Below, piece after piece: positions 26,685 through 34,650 of a stretch of DNA of 64,000 nt. How positions within the stretch are numbered: position 1 is the first letter of the stretch; the number at the start of each line of letters is the position of its first letter. The position numbers were made by a program, and so were the translations under genes. The notes under the pieces are model-generated. The model ran no database searches. It was not told where the DNA came from and saw nothing but the letters and a program-made list of their open reading frames with translations. Source of the DNA: Ramlibacter albus (GTDB lineage Bacteria; Pseudomonadota; Gammaproteobacteria; Burkholderiales; Burkholderiaceae_C); contig NZ_JACORU010000010.1 in NCBI RefSeq assembly GCF_014297445.1, positions 124,001 to 188,000 of the forward strand, in the 5' to 3' direction.

Positions 26685-27146
26685 TCAGCGGTTCAGCAGC
26701 AGGTTGGCGATGAGGCCGGTGGCCAGCGCCACCAGCAGGTAGTCGCCCGTGTCGGCCTGCACCCAGCCGTAGCCGGCCGGGGGCGAATACAGGTTGTACG
26801 AACGCCAGTCGTTGACCACGTAATAGCGGCTGCGCCAGTCATAGGGCAGCCGGTCGCCGCGGCTCCAGTAGCGCGGGGCCGAGTAGGTGTACGCCGGCTG
26901 GCTGTAGGTGTAGGCGGGCTGCGAGTACGAGTAGTAGTTGCGCTGCGCGTACGCCGGCTGGCTGTACGTGACGGCCGGCGGGGTGTACTGGCGGTGGTTG
27001 CGCTGCTGCCAGCTGCCGCGCCGGTCGCTGTCGCGGTGGTCCCAGTTGCGGTCGCCGTCGTGGTCGCCGTCGCGCGCGAACGCGCCGGCGCAGCCGATGG
27101 CCAGCGTGGCGGCGAGGACGCCGCAGGTGAACCTGGATGCTTTCAT
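26685..27146 (-). CDS. RcnB-like secreted protein with YSQPAY repeats
   Basis: 153 residues. Signal peptide MKASRFTCGVLAATLAIGCAGAFA. A His/Asp/Arg-rich stretch (DGDHDGDRNWDHRDSDRRG) is followed by about four YSQPAY-like repeats (26885-26975). The C-terminal RcnB signature has RGDRLPYDWRSRYYVVNDWRSY, PPAGYGWVQ and LVALATGLIANLLL. E. coli RcnB is periplasmic and affects Ni/Co export; here the metal role is inferred only. It converges on the DMT gene, 6 bases apart. Confidence 0.82.
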   Translation of the reverse strand: MKASRFTCGVLAATLAIGCAGAFARDGDHDGDRNWDHRDSDRRGSWQQRNHRQYTPPAVTYSQPAYAQRNYYSYSQPAYTYSQPAYTYSAPRYWSRGDRLPYDWRSRYYVVNDWRSYNLYSPPAGYGWVQADTGDYLLVALATGLIANLLLNR

Positions 27147-27320
27147 GGTACTGCTCTCCCTTGCATGGATGACGCCATGGTGCGCCTGCCCCGTGTCCGC
27201 TAGGTGAAGGCCGCACGGCGAGCTGTGGTCTTGTGTAACGCGAAGCTCTCCTACAGCCCGGGGTGGCGCGGCCGCCGAAAAATGGTCACACTGGCTTGCA
27301 GGAAACCACGGAGAGCGAAC

Positions 27321-27644
27321 GTGCAAGAGACGGAATTCAGCACGCTGCTATACCGCTACTTCTTCTTCGGCTGGCTGTTCAAGGACGCCAGCCGCGGCAA
27401 CCTGTTCGAGCGCGCGGCCGCGTGGCGACACAACCGCGAGCAGGCGCGCTGGCTGCCCACCTACATGCGACGATGGTTCTGGTGCGGCGCGGTGCTCTAC
27501 GGCATCGGCGGCGCGCTGGAATGGATGCTGCAGGCCCCGGGCATGTCCGCCATCTTCTACGTGCCGGGGGCGATGAGTGTGCCCGTCAACGCCGTGATCG
27601 GCGTTGCGTGGCTCGGGCTGAAGCTGATGCCCGGGCCGCTGTGA
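27321..27644 (+). CDS. Small membrane protein of unknown function
   Basis: 107 residues from a GTG start with GGAGAG 6 bases upstream; ATG codons farther upstream lack such a site. The N-terminal part is charged (FKDASRGNLFERAAAWRHNREQARW) and two hydrophobic segments lie at about 52-68 and 80-100. No family is recognised. The 174 bases upstream, shared with the divergent RcnB-like gene, hold the promoters and nothing else seen. Confidence 0.68.
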   Translation: MQETEFSTLLYRYFFFGWLFKDASRGNLFERAAAWRHNREQARWLPTYMRRWFWCGAVLYGIGGALEWMLQAPGMSAIFYVPGAMSVPVNAVIGVAWLGLKLMPGPL

Positions 27645-27648
27645 CCTT

Positions 27649-28287
27649 TCACGAGCCGAGGATCGCGCGGTAGCGGTCCGGCCGGTGGTTGATCGCGAGC
27701 ACGAGGTTGAGCACCACGACGGCGAGGATCGAGCAAGCCATGCGCGTCGCGTCCGTGGCCCACAAACCGCCTCCGACCACAATCAGCGCGTCGAGCCCCA
27801 TCTGCACGAGCCCCGGCTTCCAGCCGAAGCGCTCCTGGAGGTAAAGCGCCAGCACGTTCAGGCCGCCCAGGCTCGCGTGGTGGCGGAACAGCACAAGGAT
27901 GCCCATGCCCACCAGCAGCCCGCCGAGCACCGCGCCCGCGAGCGGATTCACGGTGCCGAGCGACAGGCCTTGCGGCAGCAGCCAGATGAACAGCGACGTC
28001 ATGCCGACGGCGAGCAGCGTCTTCACGGTGAACTCGCGGCCCATGCGCAGGCACGCGAGCAGGTAGAACGGTGCGTTGGCGACGAGCAGCGCGAGCGCAA
28101 GCTCCCAGCCGGTGGTGTAGTGCAACAGCAGCGCGAGCCCCATCGTGCCGCCGGGCAGCAGGCCTGCCGCCTTGAACAGCACCACGCCCAGTGCGGCCAC
28201 GAGCGAGCCGGTGACGAGCGCCTGCAGGTCCTCGTACGCGCGGTGGCGCACGGGGATGGGCGTGTCGGGAATGGAAGCGGGGCGCAT
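27649..28287 (-). CDS. YitT-family membrane protein
   Basis: 212 residues with five or six hydrophobic segments. GLLPGGTMGLALLLHYTTG, VNAPFYLLA, NPLAGAVLGGLLVGMGILVLFRHHASLGGLNVLALYLQ and the short C-terminal tail match the YitT/DUF161 membrane domain, which often has a C-terminal DUF2179 that is absent here. Inner-membrane location; the substrate is not established. It converges on the small membrane protein with a 4-base gap. Confidence 0.82.
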   Translation of the reverse strand: MRPASIPDTPIPVRHRAYEDLQALVTGSLVAALGVVLFKAAGLLPGGTMGLALLLHYTTGWELALALLVANAPFYLLACLRMGREFTVKTLLAVGMTSLFIWLLPQGLSLGTVNPLAGAVLGGLLVGMGILVLFRHHASLGGLNVLALYLQERFGWKPGLVQMGLDALIVVGGGLWATDATRMACSILAVVVLNLVLAINHRPDRYRAILGS

Positions 28288-28335
28288 CGTCCGCGCGACG
28301 ATAGCGCCCCTTGCTGCGTCAGGCCTTGACCTGCG

Positions 28336-29238
28336 TCAGCGTTGGCGCGCGAGGCGCAGCTCGTTGGCGCCCTGCTCCGCGCCGCTGCCGGGCACGGTCT
28401 CGCCGGTGCGGTCGCGCACTTCGTCGAGACGCGCCGCGAGCTGCTCGTCGATGTCGTCGCCGATGCCGAGGTACACGCCCTTGGTGAGCGTGATGTTGGC
28501 GGATTCGAAGGCGCCGGCACCGGCGCACAGCACGGTTCGCGTGGGGGCGTTCTCGGCAGCCAGCACCAGCATCGCCGGCACGACGGCTTCGGGGCCGAAC
28601 GCTTCGAGCATGTCGGGCGGGAAGAGGTCCTGCGTCATGCGCGTGGCCGCCGTCGGTGCGAGTGCGTTCACATGGATGTTGTGCTTCTGGCCTTCGATGG
28701 CCAGCGTCTGCATCAGGCCCACGAGCGCGAGCTTGGCCGCACCGTAGTTCGCCTGGCCGAAGTTGCCGTACAGGCCCGTGGACGAGGTCGTCATCACGAT
28801 GCGGCCGTACTTCTGCTGCGTCATCACCGGCCACACCGCCTTGCAGCAGTGCACCGCGCCCATCAGGTGCACGTCGAGCACAAGGCGGAAATCCGCCAGT
28901 TCCATCTTGGCGAAGCTCTTGTCGCGCAGGATGCCCGCGTTGTTGACCAGCACGTCGACGCGGCCCCAGGTGTCCATGGCCTGCTTGACCATGCCTTGCA
29001 CCGCTTCGAAGTCGGTGACGGAGGCGCCGTTGGCGATGGCTTCGCCGCCTGCGGCGCGGATTTCATCGACCACCTTCTGCGCGGCGGACACCGAGCCGCC
29101 GACGCCGTGCACGTCGCCGCCGAGGTCGTTGACTACCACTTTCGCGCCGCGCTTGGCGAGCGCCAGTGCGTGCTGCCGGCCGAGGCCGCCGCCCGCGCCG
29201 GTGACGATGGCGACGCGGCCCTTGAAATCGAGTCCCAT
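28336..29238 (-). CDS. SDR-family (3R)-hydroxyacyl-CoA dehydrogenase-like protein
   Basis: 300 residues. Rossmann motif VTGAGGGLGRQHA, then VVVNDLGGDVHGVGGS, NNAGILRDKSFAKM, TTSSTGLYGNFGQANYGAAK with the Ser-Tyr-Lys triad. The VNDLGG...GILRDKSF wording is characteristic of the dehydrogenase part of peroxisomal multifunctional enzyme 2 and its bacterial relatives in fatty-acid or steroid oxidation. An NAD(P)-dependent cytosolic enzyme; the substrate is inferred. The start is the ATG of MGLDFKGRVAIVTG; a longer frame lacks homology. The 93-base gap at 29239-29331 separates it from the divergent MNT gene. Confidence 0.88.
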   Translation of the reverse strand: MGLDFKGRVAIVTGAGGGLGRQHALALAKRGAKVVVNDLGGDVHGVGGSVSAAQKVVDEIRAAGGEAIANGASVTDFEAVQGMVKQAMDTWGRVDVLVNNAGILRDKSFAKMELADFRLVLDVHLMGAVHCCKAVWPVMTQQKYGRIVMTTSSTGLYGNFGQANYGAAKLALVGLMQTLAIEGQKHNIHVNALAPTAATRMTQDLFPPDMLEAFGPEAVVPAMLVLAAENAPTRTVLCAGAGAFESANITLTKGVYLGIGDDIDEQLAARLDEVRDRTGETVPGSGAEQGANELRLARQR

Positions 29239-29291
29239 ACTGCTGTTCTCCGTCAAACAGCGGGGGACTTTAGCAGGCACGCCCGGGCAGA

Positions 29292-29326
29292 TTGCGGGTT
29301 GATGCAAAAAAGGCGACAATCGTCGC
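29292..29326 (+). promoter_or_regulatory. Predicted promoter and dyad operator of the MNT-HEPN pair
   Basis: TTGCGG (29292-29297) and GACAAT (29315-29320) are 17 bases apart, a plausible sigma-70 pair. A dyad GCGAC-AATC-GTCGC at 29313-29326 overlaps the -10 element and ends 5 bases before the chosen ATG, so a regulator binding it would block transcription. The downstream protein has a winged helix and is a candidate autoregulator. Confidence 0.45.
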
Positions 29327-29331
29327 TAAAA

Positions 29332-29931
29332 ATGCAGCAATCCGCTTCAGCGCTTCTGTTCCCCGAGTATCGCCGCCGCGTTCTCGGCTTGCTGCTGTTG
29401 CGGCCGGAACTGGCGCTGCACGGCCGGGAGATCGCGCGGCGGACGGGGTTGCCGGCAGGGACGATCACGCGAGAGTTGACGAAGCTCGCGGACGCCGGTC
29501 TGCTCAATCGGGAGCGTCGGGGTAACCAGCAGGTCTATTCCGCGAACACCGGCTCCTCCATCCACAGCGAGCTGGCTTCGATCCTGCGCAAGACCTCGGG
29601 CCTCACCGAGGTCTTGCAGGATGCTCTCCTGCCGATCCTGGATCGACTTCAACTCGCCTTTGTCTTCGGCTCGGTGGCACAGGGCCGCGAAACCGCGGGC
29701 AGCGATGTCGATGTCATGATCGTCGGCGACATCGACTTCCGGTCTGTCGTCGCCGCGTTGCATCCCGCGGAAGAAGTGATCGGCAGGCCGATCAATGTGC
29801 AGGTGCTGTCCGTCCAGGAGTTCAGGACGAAACGTCGCACGGCTTTCATGAAGGACGTGCTTTCGAAACCCAAGCTGTACCTCCTTGGGAATGACGATGA
29901 GCTTGAAGAACTTGTTGGGGATCAGCCTTGA
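29332..29931 (+). CDS. Winged-helix MNT-type nucleotidyltransferase (antitoxin-like)
   Basis: 199 residues. The N-terminal winged helix (about 15-75) has EIARRTGLPAGTITRELTKL. The C-terminal minimal nucleotidyltransferase core is FVFGSVAQGRETAGSDVDVMI, with GS at 113-114 and SDVD at 124-127, intact metal and NTP-binding residues. MNT proteins often neutralise an adjacent HEPN toxin, in MntA-HepT by AMPylation. The ATG at 29332 is preferred because an alternative at 29302 lies inside the predicted promoter. The next gene overlaps by 35 bases and encodes the HEPN partner. Confidence 0.82.
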   Translation: MQQSASALLFPEYRRRVLGLLLLRPELALHGREIARRTGLPAGTITRELTKLADAGLLNRERRGNQQVYSANTGSSIHSELASILRKTSGLTEVLQDALLPILDRLQLAFVFGSVAQGRETAGSDVDVMIVGDIDFRSVVAALHPAEEVIGRPINVQVLSVQEFRTKRRTAFMKDVLSKPKLYLLGNDDELEELVGDQP

Positions 29932-30334
29932 GGCGGTGGAGACAGACAGGGAGCAGATCGGCAAGCTGCTCGAAGCCGCGCGGCGCAACATTCGCGATGC
30001 GCAGCTCGAGGAGTTGAGCGCGGAAAACCGGTTCGATGCCTCCTACAAGGCCATCATGCAAGTCGCGATGGTGGCTCTGCTCGCGAACGGCTACAGGACG
30101 CTCACGAGCAAGCCGGGCCATCACCAGACTGCAATCCAGACGCTTCCCCTGACCATTGGCGTGCCGAAAGAGGATGTGATCGTGCTGGACGCGTTGCGCA
30201 AGCAGCGCAACTTGGCTGATTATTCGGGCGACCTTATCTCGGACGAGGCTGTGCAAGAGTGCCTCGCCAGTGCTCAGGTCTTGATGTCACATGTGACGAA
30301 GTGGCTCGGCAAGCATCGGCCAGAACTTACTTGA
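29897..30334 (+). CDS. HEPN-domain protein, partner of the MNT protein
   Basis: 145 residues, all-helical. The HEPN signature region reads DALRKQRNLADYSGD: Arg104-Asn105 is followed by Tyr109 where RNase HEPN toxins have Rx4-6H, so the catalytic His is missing. Such RNxxxY HEPN proteins may act as scaffolds or be non-nucleolytic partners of MNT enzymes. GGGA lies 6 bases before the chosen ATG. It overlaps the MNT gene by 35 bases, typical of a coupled toxin-antitoxin-like pair. Convergent with the large NTPase gene, 64 bases away. Confidence 0.78.
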   Translation: MSLKNLLGISLEAVETDREQIGKLLEAARRNIRDAQLEELSAENRFDASYKAIMQVAMVALLANGYRTLTSKPGHHQTAIQTLPLTIGVPKEDVIVLDALRKQRNLADYSGDLISDEAVQECLASAQVLMSHVTKWLGKHRPELT

Positions 30335-30398
30335 ACTGGCCACACAGCGCCGCCCATTCTAGTGATTGCGAATTGAGCTGCACAAACCAAGTCCCCAA

Positions 30399-32855
30399 TC
30401 AAAGCAGCCCCTGATCCCGCAGCCTCCGCTCAACTCGCACGAATGAATTTTGGGAAGCTACCCGAGTTGACTTCCAATCAAAATACGGCTGAGGAGAGAA
30501 TGCAAGCCATGTCGCGTCCAGATACTCGCGAAATTTTGACGCGCGACGGTACCGCGCGAGAAGGCGATCGTCGTTCACTTCGGCCGCAAGTTCGGACCGA
30601 ATTTCATCGTCGAGCAAATGAGTATCGAAGACAACTGCGTCTAGGTACCCAAAGTCACTGCACCACTTTTTGAGGTGATACGCCCCGACTGAAGTGATTC
30701 GGAACGCTTCGGGAAGCTGCCGTTCTTTCAACTCCTCGCCCGTGTCAAGCAATCTTCGCTCGGTGGTTTCGATAAGCCTTCGCCGCGTCAGCTTTTGGAC
30801 GTGCGACGTGATCTGATCAATATGAAAGCCGGCTGATTGCATTTGCTGAGTTAGCGTGGTCACAGATATGAAACCGTCAGCCTGCAGCGTTTCAGCGCCT
30901 TCCCAGGAAAGATAGCCGAGCAACATCAATGATAAAAAGTGCTCGCGTCGATCTCGGAAAAACACAGAAAACACGTTAGTCGCAACAGAAGAATCCTCTT
31001 GGTAGTGCGAGTATTCCGAAAGTAGCGAGGCCTTGGCAAATTCATGCAAAGGCACGTCATAGTAGCCTTGGTCCGAAATCAGCTTGACGATCCTCTCTGA
31101 TTCGACGTTAGGACTTCCCAAATACTTTGAGATAAGCTCAACCGCCAACCTGACGTTGCCACCGCTCACATTGACGATGAATTCATAAAGCTCTCGATTT
31201 CGAGCAAGTGATCGCAACAAGGCGGAAATCAGCTTAGCCAAGCTGTCGATATGCAACGTAATCCCGCTAAAACTCGGAATAGGGATCCTTCCTTCTGCCA
31301 TCTGCAGGGCAAACTTCAGACGTAGCTCAATCGCATCCTCGAGTTTCGGCGGAGGAATAACAAAAATCTTGGTGGGATATGCTGAAAGTGTCCCGCTTCG
31401 CTTCGAAGCATGAAAAGTCTGGGGTCTCAGCGCAATGAACACCAGCGCATTCCAGCTACTCGCCAGCTCCTGCGCGATCAGGAACGCTTCTTGTTGAATA
31501 TCGAAGCTGCGCTGGTCCGCATTGTCAATAACGATGATTGCTTGACGCTTCTTTACGCGGGAAATATGAGCGAGTGAAAGCCGCAGATGGGTCTCAGTGT
31601 TCTCGGAAAGTCGCCGCAGCAACGCAACGCGCTCCTGGGTGAACTGTGCGGGGTTTGTTTCTTTGAGAATCGAGGCAAAGCCCTCATCAAAATCCTTCAG
31701 CTCGCGTTGGTAAATCACGTCCATCAGGGACATACCAAACAGATTCATGCCAAGCCCATCTCGCAATGTGTCGCGCACGGTCTCGAGAAAGGCATCCTTA
31801 GGGGTCCTGCTCAAAGTTGCTTGGTTGCCAAGATCAAAGTAGATGGAAATCGCGTTTGTAAATTCTTCCCTACCGCTAACTTGCATGAGATGTTTCAGGA
31901 AAGTTGTCTTTCCCACGCCTACATCGCCAACAAGAACCACAGGACGCTTTGCCAACGCTTCTTGAAGTACTTGCTCCGAAAATGGCTCAGCACCTCTTTT
32001 TCCACCTTTCTTCGGATTAACTGGTTCGATTCGACTGCCGAGTTCAGATCGCGAGAACAACGCCGCATATCGAGCTGCTGCCAAATTTTTCCCGACTAAG
32101 GAATACTGGGTAAGTGGTCCGCTCTCGCAGTAGCACTGCTCTAGGAATTCCTTTTCCACTTCGGCGGTACGGCCCAGGTCTTCGATAACCAATTGGGCGG
32201 CATTCTTCAATGATTCCTGGAAGCTGCTCGCGTACTTGTGTTCGAAGTAATTCAGACACAGGGCAGACAATTTCGACGGAAGCGTAGAGGGGATTGCTTC
32301 GCCGAGTTGATCTTCCAAACGGCGTTCCTCAATTCCGAATTTGCTCAGAGTTTCGTAAATCGCGTTGAATCCCAGGACAATCTCCTCGTAGCCGTCAAAT
32401 ACCAGGGCTTCTCCTTTTAGAGGAGACTTCCCGTTTAGGTTGGACGCGAGAAAAATGATGAATTGGGGACCATTCGCTACAACAACGGGTCCTACTCCTC
32501 GACTTGCTCCGTATTGCTGTACTTGTCGGATGGCGGCGTCAGCAGCTGCATCAAATGCCATCAATGATTCAAGTTTGACCTTAGTCTTGGCTCGTCGCGG
32601 TGGGATCTTAAAAGGGTCCTTCGCGTGCTTCGCTTCGACGATCAACTGGCGCGGCAATCCACACTCGTAGTCTGTTCGGCCACTCTCTTCATACACTTCG
32701 ACCCGGATTTCCGTGCGCTCCCAGCCAAGACAGTCTTCGAGAACGCGATCTATGAAGGAGAATCGCGTTTGGGCCTCATTGCTTAATTCGCCAAGCGGTG
32801 AGAATTCCTCTACTAGTTTTTGTAGATTCTTGAGCGCTACCGAGTATTCGATCAT
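30399..32855 (-). CDS. Nuclease-like (PD-(D/E)xK) and P-loop NTPase protein, putative defence gene
   Basis: 818 residues, not assigned to a named family. N-terminus: Asp62 in GRTDYE and E74-A-K76 in QLIVEAKH give the D...ExK pattern of an HsdR-N-like nuclease domain. Middle: Walker A GDVGVGKTT (310-318) and Walker B IVIDNADQ (441-448) with FIALRPQTF, resembling STAND/AAA-type ATPases. The C-terminal 300 residues are helical, including a winged-helix-like stretch (ISVTTLTQQMQSAGFHIDQ). Base composition is clearly lower in GC than all neighbours (near 48-50 percent by eye), a sign of transfer. Start: ATG of MIEYSVALKN with GGGGG 5 bases upstream; longer starts lack a site. A phage-defence role is inference. 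Confidence 0.8.
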   Translation of the reverse strand: MIEYSVALKNLQKLVEEFSPLGELSNEAQTRFSFIDRVLEDCLGWERTEIRVEVYEESGRTDYECGLPRQLIVEAKHAKDPFKIPPRRAKTKVKLESLMAFDAAADAAIRQVQQYGASRGVGPVVVANGPQFIIFLASNLNGKSPLKGEALVFDGYEEIVLGFNAIYETLSKFGIEERRLEDQLGEAIPSTLPSKLSALCLNYFEHKYASSFQESLKNAAQLVIEDLGRTAEVEKEFLEQCYCESGPLTQYSLVGKNLAAARYAALFSRSELGSRIEPVNPKKGGKRGAEPFSEQVLQEALAKRPVVLVGDVGVGKTTFLKHLMQVSGREEFTNAISIYFDLGNQATLSRTPKDAFLETVRDTLRDGLGMNLFGMSLMDVIYQRELKDFDEGFASILKETNPAQFTQERVALLRRLSENTETHLRLSLAHISRVKKRQAIIVIDNADQRSFDIQQEAFLIAQELASSWNALVFIALRPQTFHASKRSGTLSAYPTKIFVIPPPKLEDAIELRLKFALQMAEGRIPIPSFSGITLHIDSLAKLISALLRSLARNRELYEFIVNVSGGNVRLAVELISKYLGSPNVESERIVKLISDQGYYDVPLHEFAKASLLSEYSHYQEDSSVATNVFSVFFRDRREHFLSLMLLGYLSWEGAETLQADGFISVTTLTQQMQSAGFHIDQITSHVQKLTRRRLIETTERRLLDTGEELKERQLPEAFRITSVGAYHLKKWCSDFGYLDAVVFDTHLLDDEIRSELAAEVNDDRLLARYRRASKFREYLDATWLAFSPQPYFDWKSTRVASQNSFVRVERRLRDQGLL

Positions 32856-33022
32856 GTTGACCCCCAGCTCCATGATGGCAGAGTGGAGTCCGGGCGAAAA
32901 GGTAGGTGTCGAATCTGCTCCCCCAGTTGGATGGGATTTATCAGGCGCAGCAGTGTTGCTCAGGGCCCGTGCGCGGTGGGCTGCGGCGGCGATCGCACGG
33001 CCCGTCTGCAATGGGAGCATTG

Positions 33023-33051
33023 CGCCTGAGGCTACGAGAGCGCCTCAGGCG
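33023..33051. other. Nine-bp-stem hairpin at the edge of the low-GC island
   Basis: Arms CGCCTGAGG (33023-33031) and CCTCAGGCG (33043-33051) enclose an 11-base loop, followed on the plus strand by GTTTGTC. It resembles a terminator pointing rightward, but no plus-strand gene ends nearby, so it may be a remnant or the island boundary. The rest of 32856-33128 shows no gene and should contain the promoter of the NTPase gene. Confidence 0.4.
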
Positions 33052-33128
33052 TTTGTCGACTTAGCCCACCCGCACGCAGGCTTGGCATCAAGATTGATCG
33101 AGCGGTTTTTTGGGCATGCCGGCACGGC

Positions 33129-34019
33129 TCATTCCCCGGCCACCAGCACCCGCAGCGCCCGCGGCCGCACCCGATACACCAGCGGCGTCTCCATCTTCGC
33201 CACCTCCCCGTCGGTCGACACGCGCATGCGCGTCTCACGCGAATGGATCTCGAACTCGGTGCCCTCGACGACATCGAAGTCGCGCGCCTGCTCCAGCCGG
33301 TGGAACAGCGCGCTGAGCGCCATCACGAACAACCGGAAGCGGCCCGGCTGCTGCGCGATGTAGAGCGAGAGCTTGCCGGCGTCCAGCACGGCGCGCTCAC
33401 CGATCGCGAAGCCCTCCATGGTGTACACGTTGTTGCCCACGAACACGAATGGCGTGTGCCGCACGATGCGCTGCTCTTGCGCCTGCACGTGCACCGCCAG
33501 CATCGGGTAACGCCGCGCCGCGTGCACGATCGCGCTGGCCAGGGCGCGCCACTTGCCCTTGCCGAGGCGGCGCCGCTGCGCCTCGCGGTCGAGGACGATG
33601 TCGGGGTAGAGGCCGAGTCCCGAATTGTTGATGAACGTGCGGCCGTTCACTTCGCCGACGTCCACCGCCTTCGCGTGCCCGCGCACGATCACGCCGGTGG
33701 CTTCGCGCAGGTCGAGCGGGATGCCGAGGTCCTTCGCGAAGTGGTTCAGCGTGCCCATCGGCAGCACGCCTTGCGCGATGCCCGTCCCCGCGAGCACGGA
33801 CGCCACCGCACTCTGCGTCCCATCGCCGCCGCCGGCCGCGACGAAATCGACGCCCTGTGCCACCGCCCGTTTCGCTCCCGCGACGACCTCTTCCCCGCTC
33901 TCGGCGAGCGCCAGGTCGACGTCGATGCCGGCTGAGCCCAGCTGCTCGAGCACATCGCGTGCGAGCGCCTCGCAGTCGCCCTTGCCGGCGCCGGCATTGA
34001 CGACGAGGGCACCCTTCAT
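33129..34019 (-). CDS. Diacylglycerol kinase-family lipid kinase
   Basis: 296 residues. The catalytic-domain motif GGGDGTQSAVASVLAGT at about 68-84 and MGTLNHFAKDLGIP match the DAGK_cat/YegS/BmrU family; a C-terminal beta-sandwich follows (STDGEVAKMETPLVYRVRP). It phosphorylates a lipid such as diacylglycerol or a sphingoid base with ATP at the cytosolic face of the membrane. Its ATG overlaps the stop of the PAP2 gene by 4 bases; the pair kinase plus phosphatase suggests reversible lipid phosphorylation (inferred). Confidence 0.88.
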   Translation of the reverse strand: MKGALVVNAGAGKGDCEALARDVLEQLGSAGIDVDLALAESGEEVVAGAKRAVAQGVDFVAAGGGDGTQSAVASVLAGTGIAQGVLPMGTLNHFAKDLGIPLDLREATGVIVRGHAKAVDVGEVNGRTFINNSGLGLYPDIVLDREAQRRRLGKGKWRALASAIVHAARRYPMLAVHVQAQEQRIVRHTPFVFVGNNVYTMEGFAIGERAVLDAGKLSLYIAQQPGRFRLFVMALSALFHRLEQARDFDVVEGTEFEIHSRETRMRVSTDGEVAKMETPLVYRVRPRALRVLVAGE

Positions 34020-34630
34020 GCCACCCAGCGGGCGCGGGCCCGCTCGCACAATGCAAGCCACACCAGGCCTTCGCACATGCCGGCGACGACGTCGGAGGGG
34101 TAGTGCGCGCCGAGGTAGACACGCGACAGGCACGTCACGAGCACGGCGGCGGCCGGCCAGGCGACCAGCCATGCTCGCCCATGCAGCGCAGGCGCGGTGC
34201 GCAGCACGATCGCAACGCAACCCCACCACACCGTGGACGCCACCGCGTGCCCGCTCGGGAAACTGAAGGTGGCCAGGTGCACCAGCGCGCTGTCTGCGGC
34301 GGGGCGCTGCCTCGCCAGCAGCAGCTTGACGCCGACGTTCAGCAGCATCGCACCCTGCACGCTCGCCACGAGCCACAGGGCCAGGCGCCACCGCCGGCGG
34401 TGCAGCACGAGTGCGACGGCTGCGATTGCAAGCATGATGTCGATGCCGACGGTGCTGTGCACTTCCGAGATGGCCAGCATGAAGAGCGTGAGGCCCTCCG
34501 TGCGGTGCTCCGTCATCCAGCGCAAAACCGCGGGATCGACTTGCATGGTGACAGGGCCACCGGCCAGCAGGTCGGCGAGCAGCAGTGCAAAGAGCACTGC
34601 TGCGGCGATCACCGGCAGGCGCGTTGTCAT
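34016..34630 (-). CDS. PAP2-family membrane phosphatase
   Basis: 204 residues with about five hydrophobic segments. The three PAP2 motifs are complete: KLLLARQRP, FPSGHAVAS and SRVYLGAHYPSDV. The family dephosphorylates phosphatidic acid, undecaprenyl pyrophosphate or related lipids on the periplasmic side. The start is the ATG of MTTRLPVIAAAV, at the first membrane span. It lies 20 bases after the radical SAM gene and overlaps the lipid kinase gene by 4 bases. Confidence 0.88.
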   Translation of the reverse strand: MTTRLPVIAAAVLFALLLADLLAGGPVTMQVDPAVLRWMTEHRTEGLTLFMLAISEVHSTVGIDIMLAIAAVALVLHRRRWRLALWLVASVQGAMLLNVGVKLLLARQRPAADSALVHLATFSFPSGHAVASTVWWGCVAIVLRTAPALHGRAWLVAWPAAAVLVTCLSRVYLGAHYPSDVVAGMCEGLVWLALCERARARWVA

Positions 34631-34650
34631 GCGGGGATTCTTTTCCCGCA

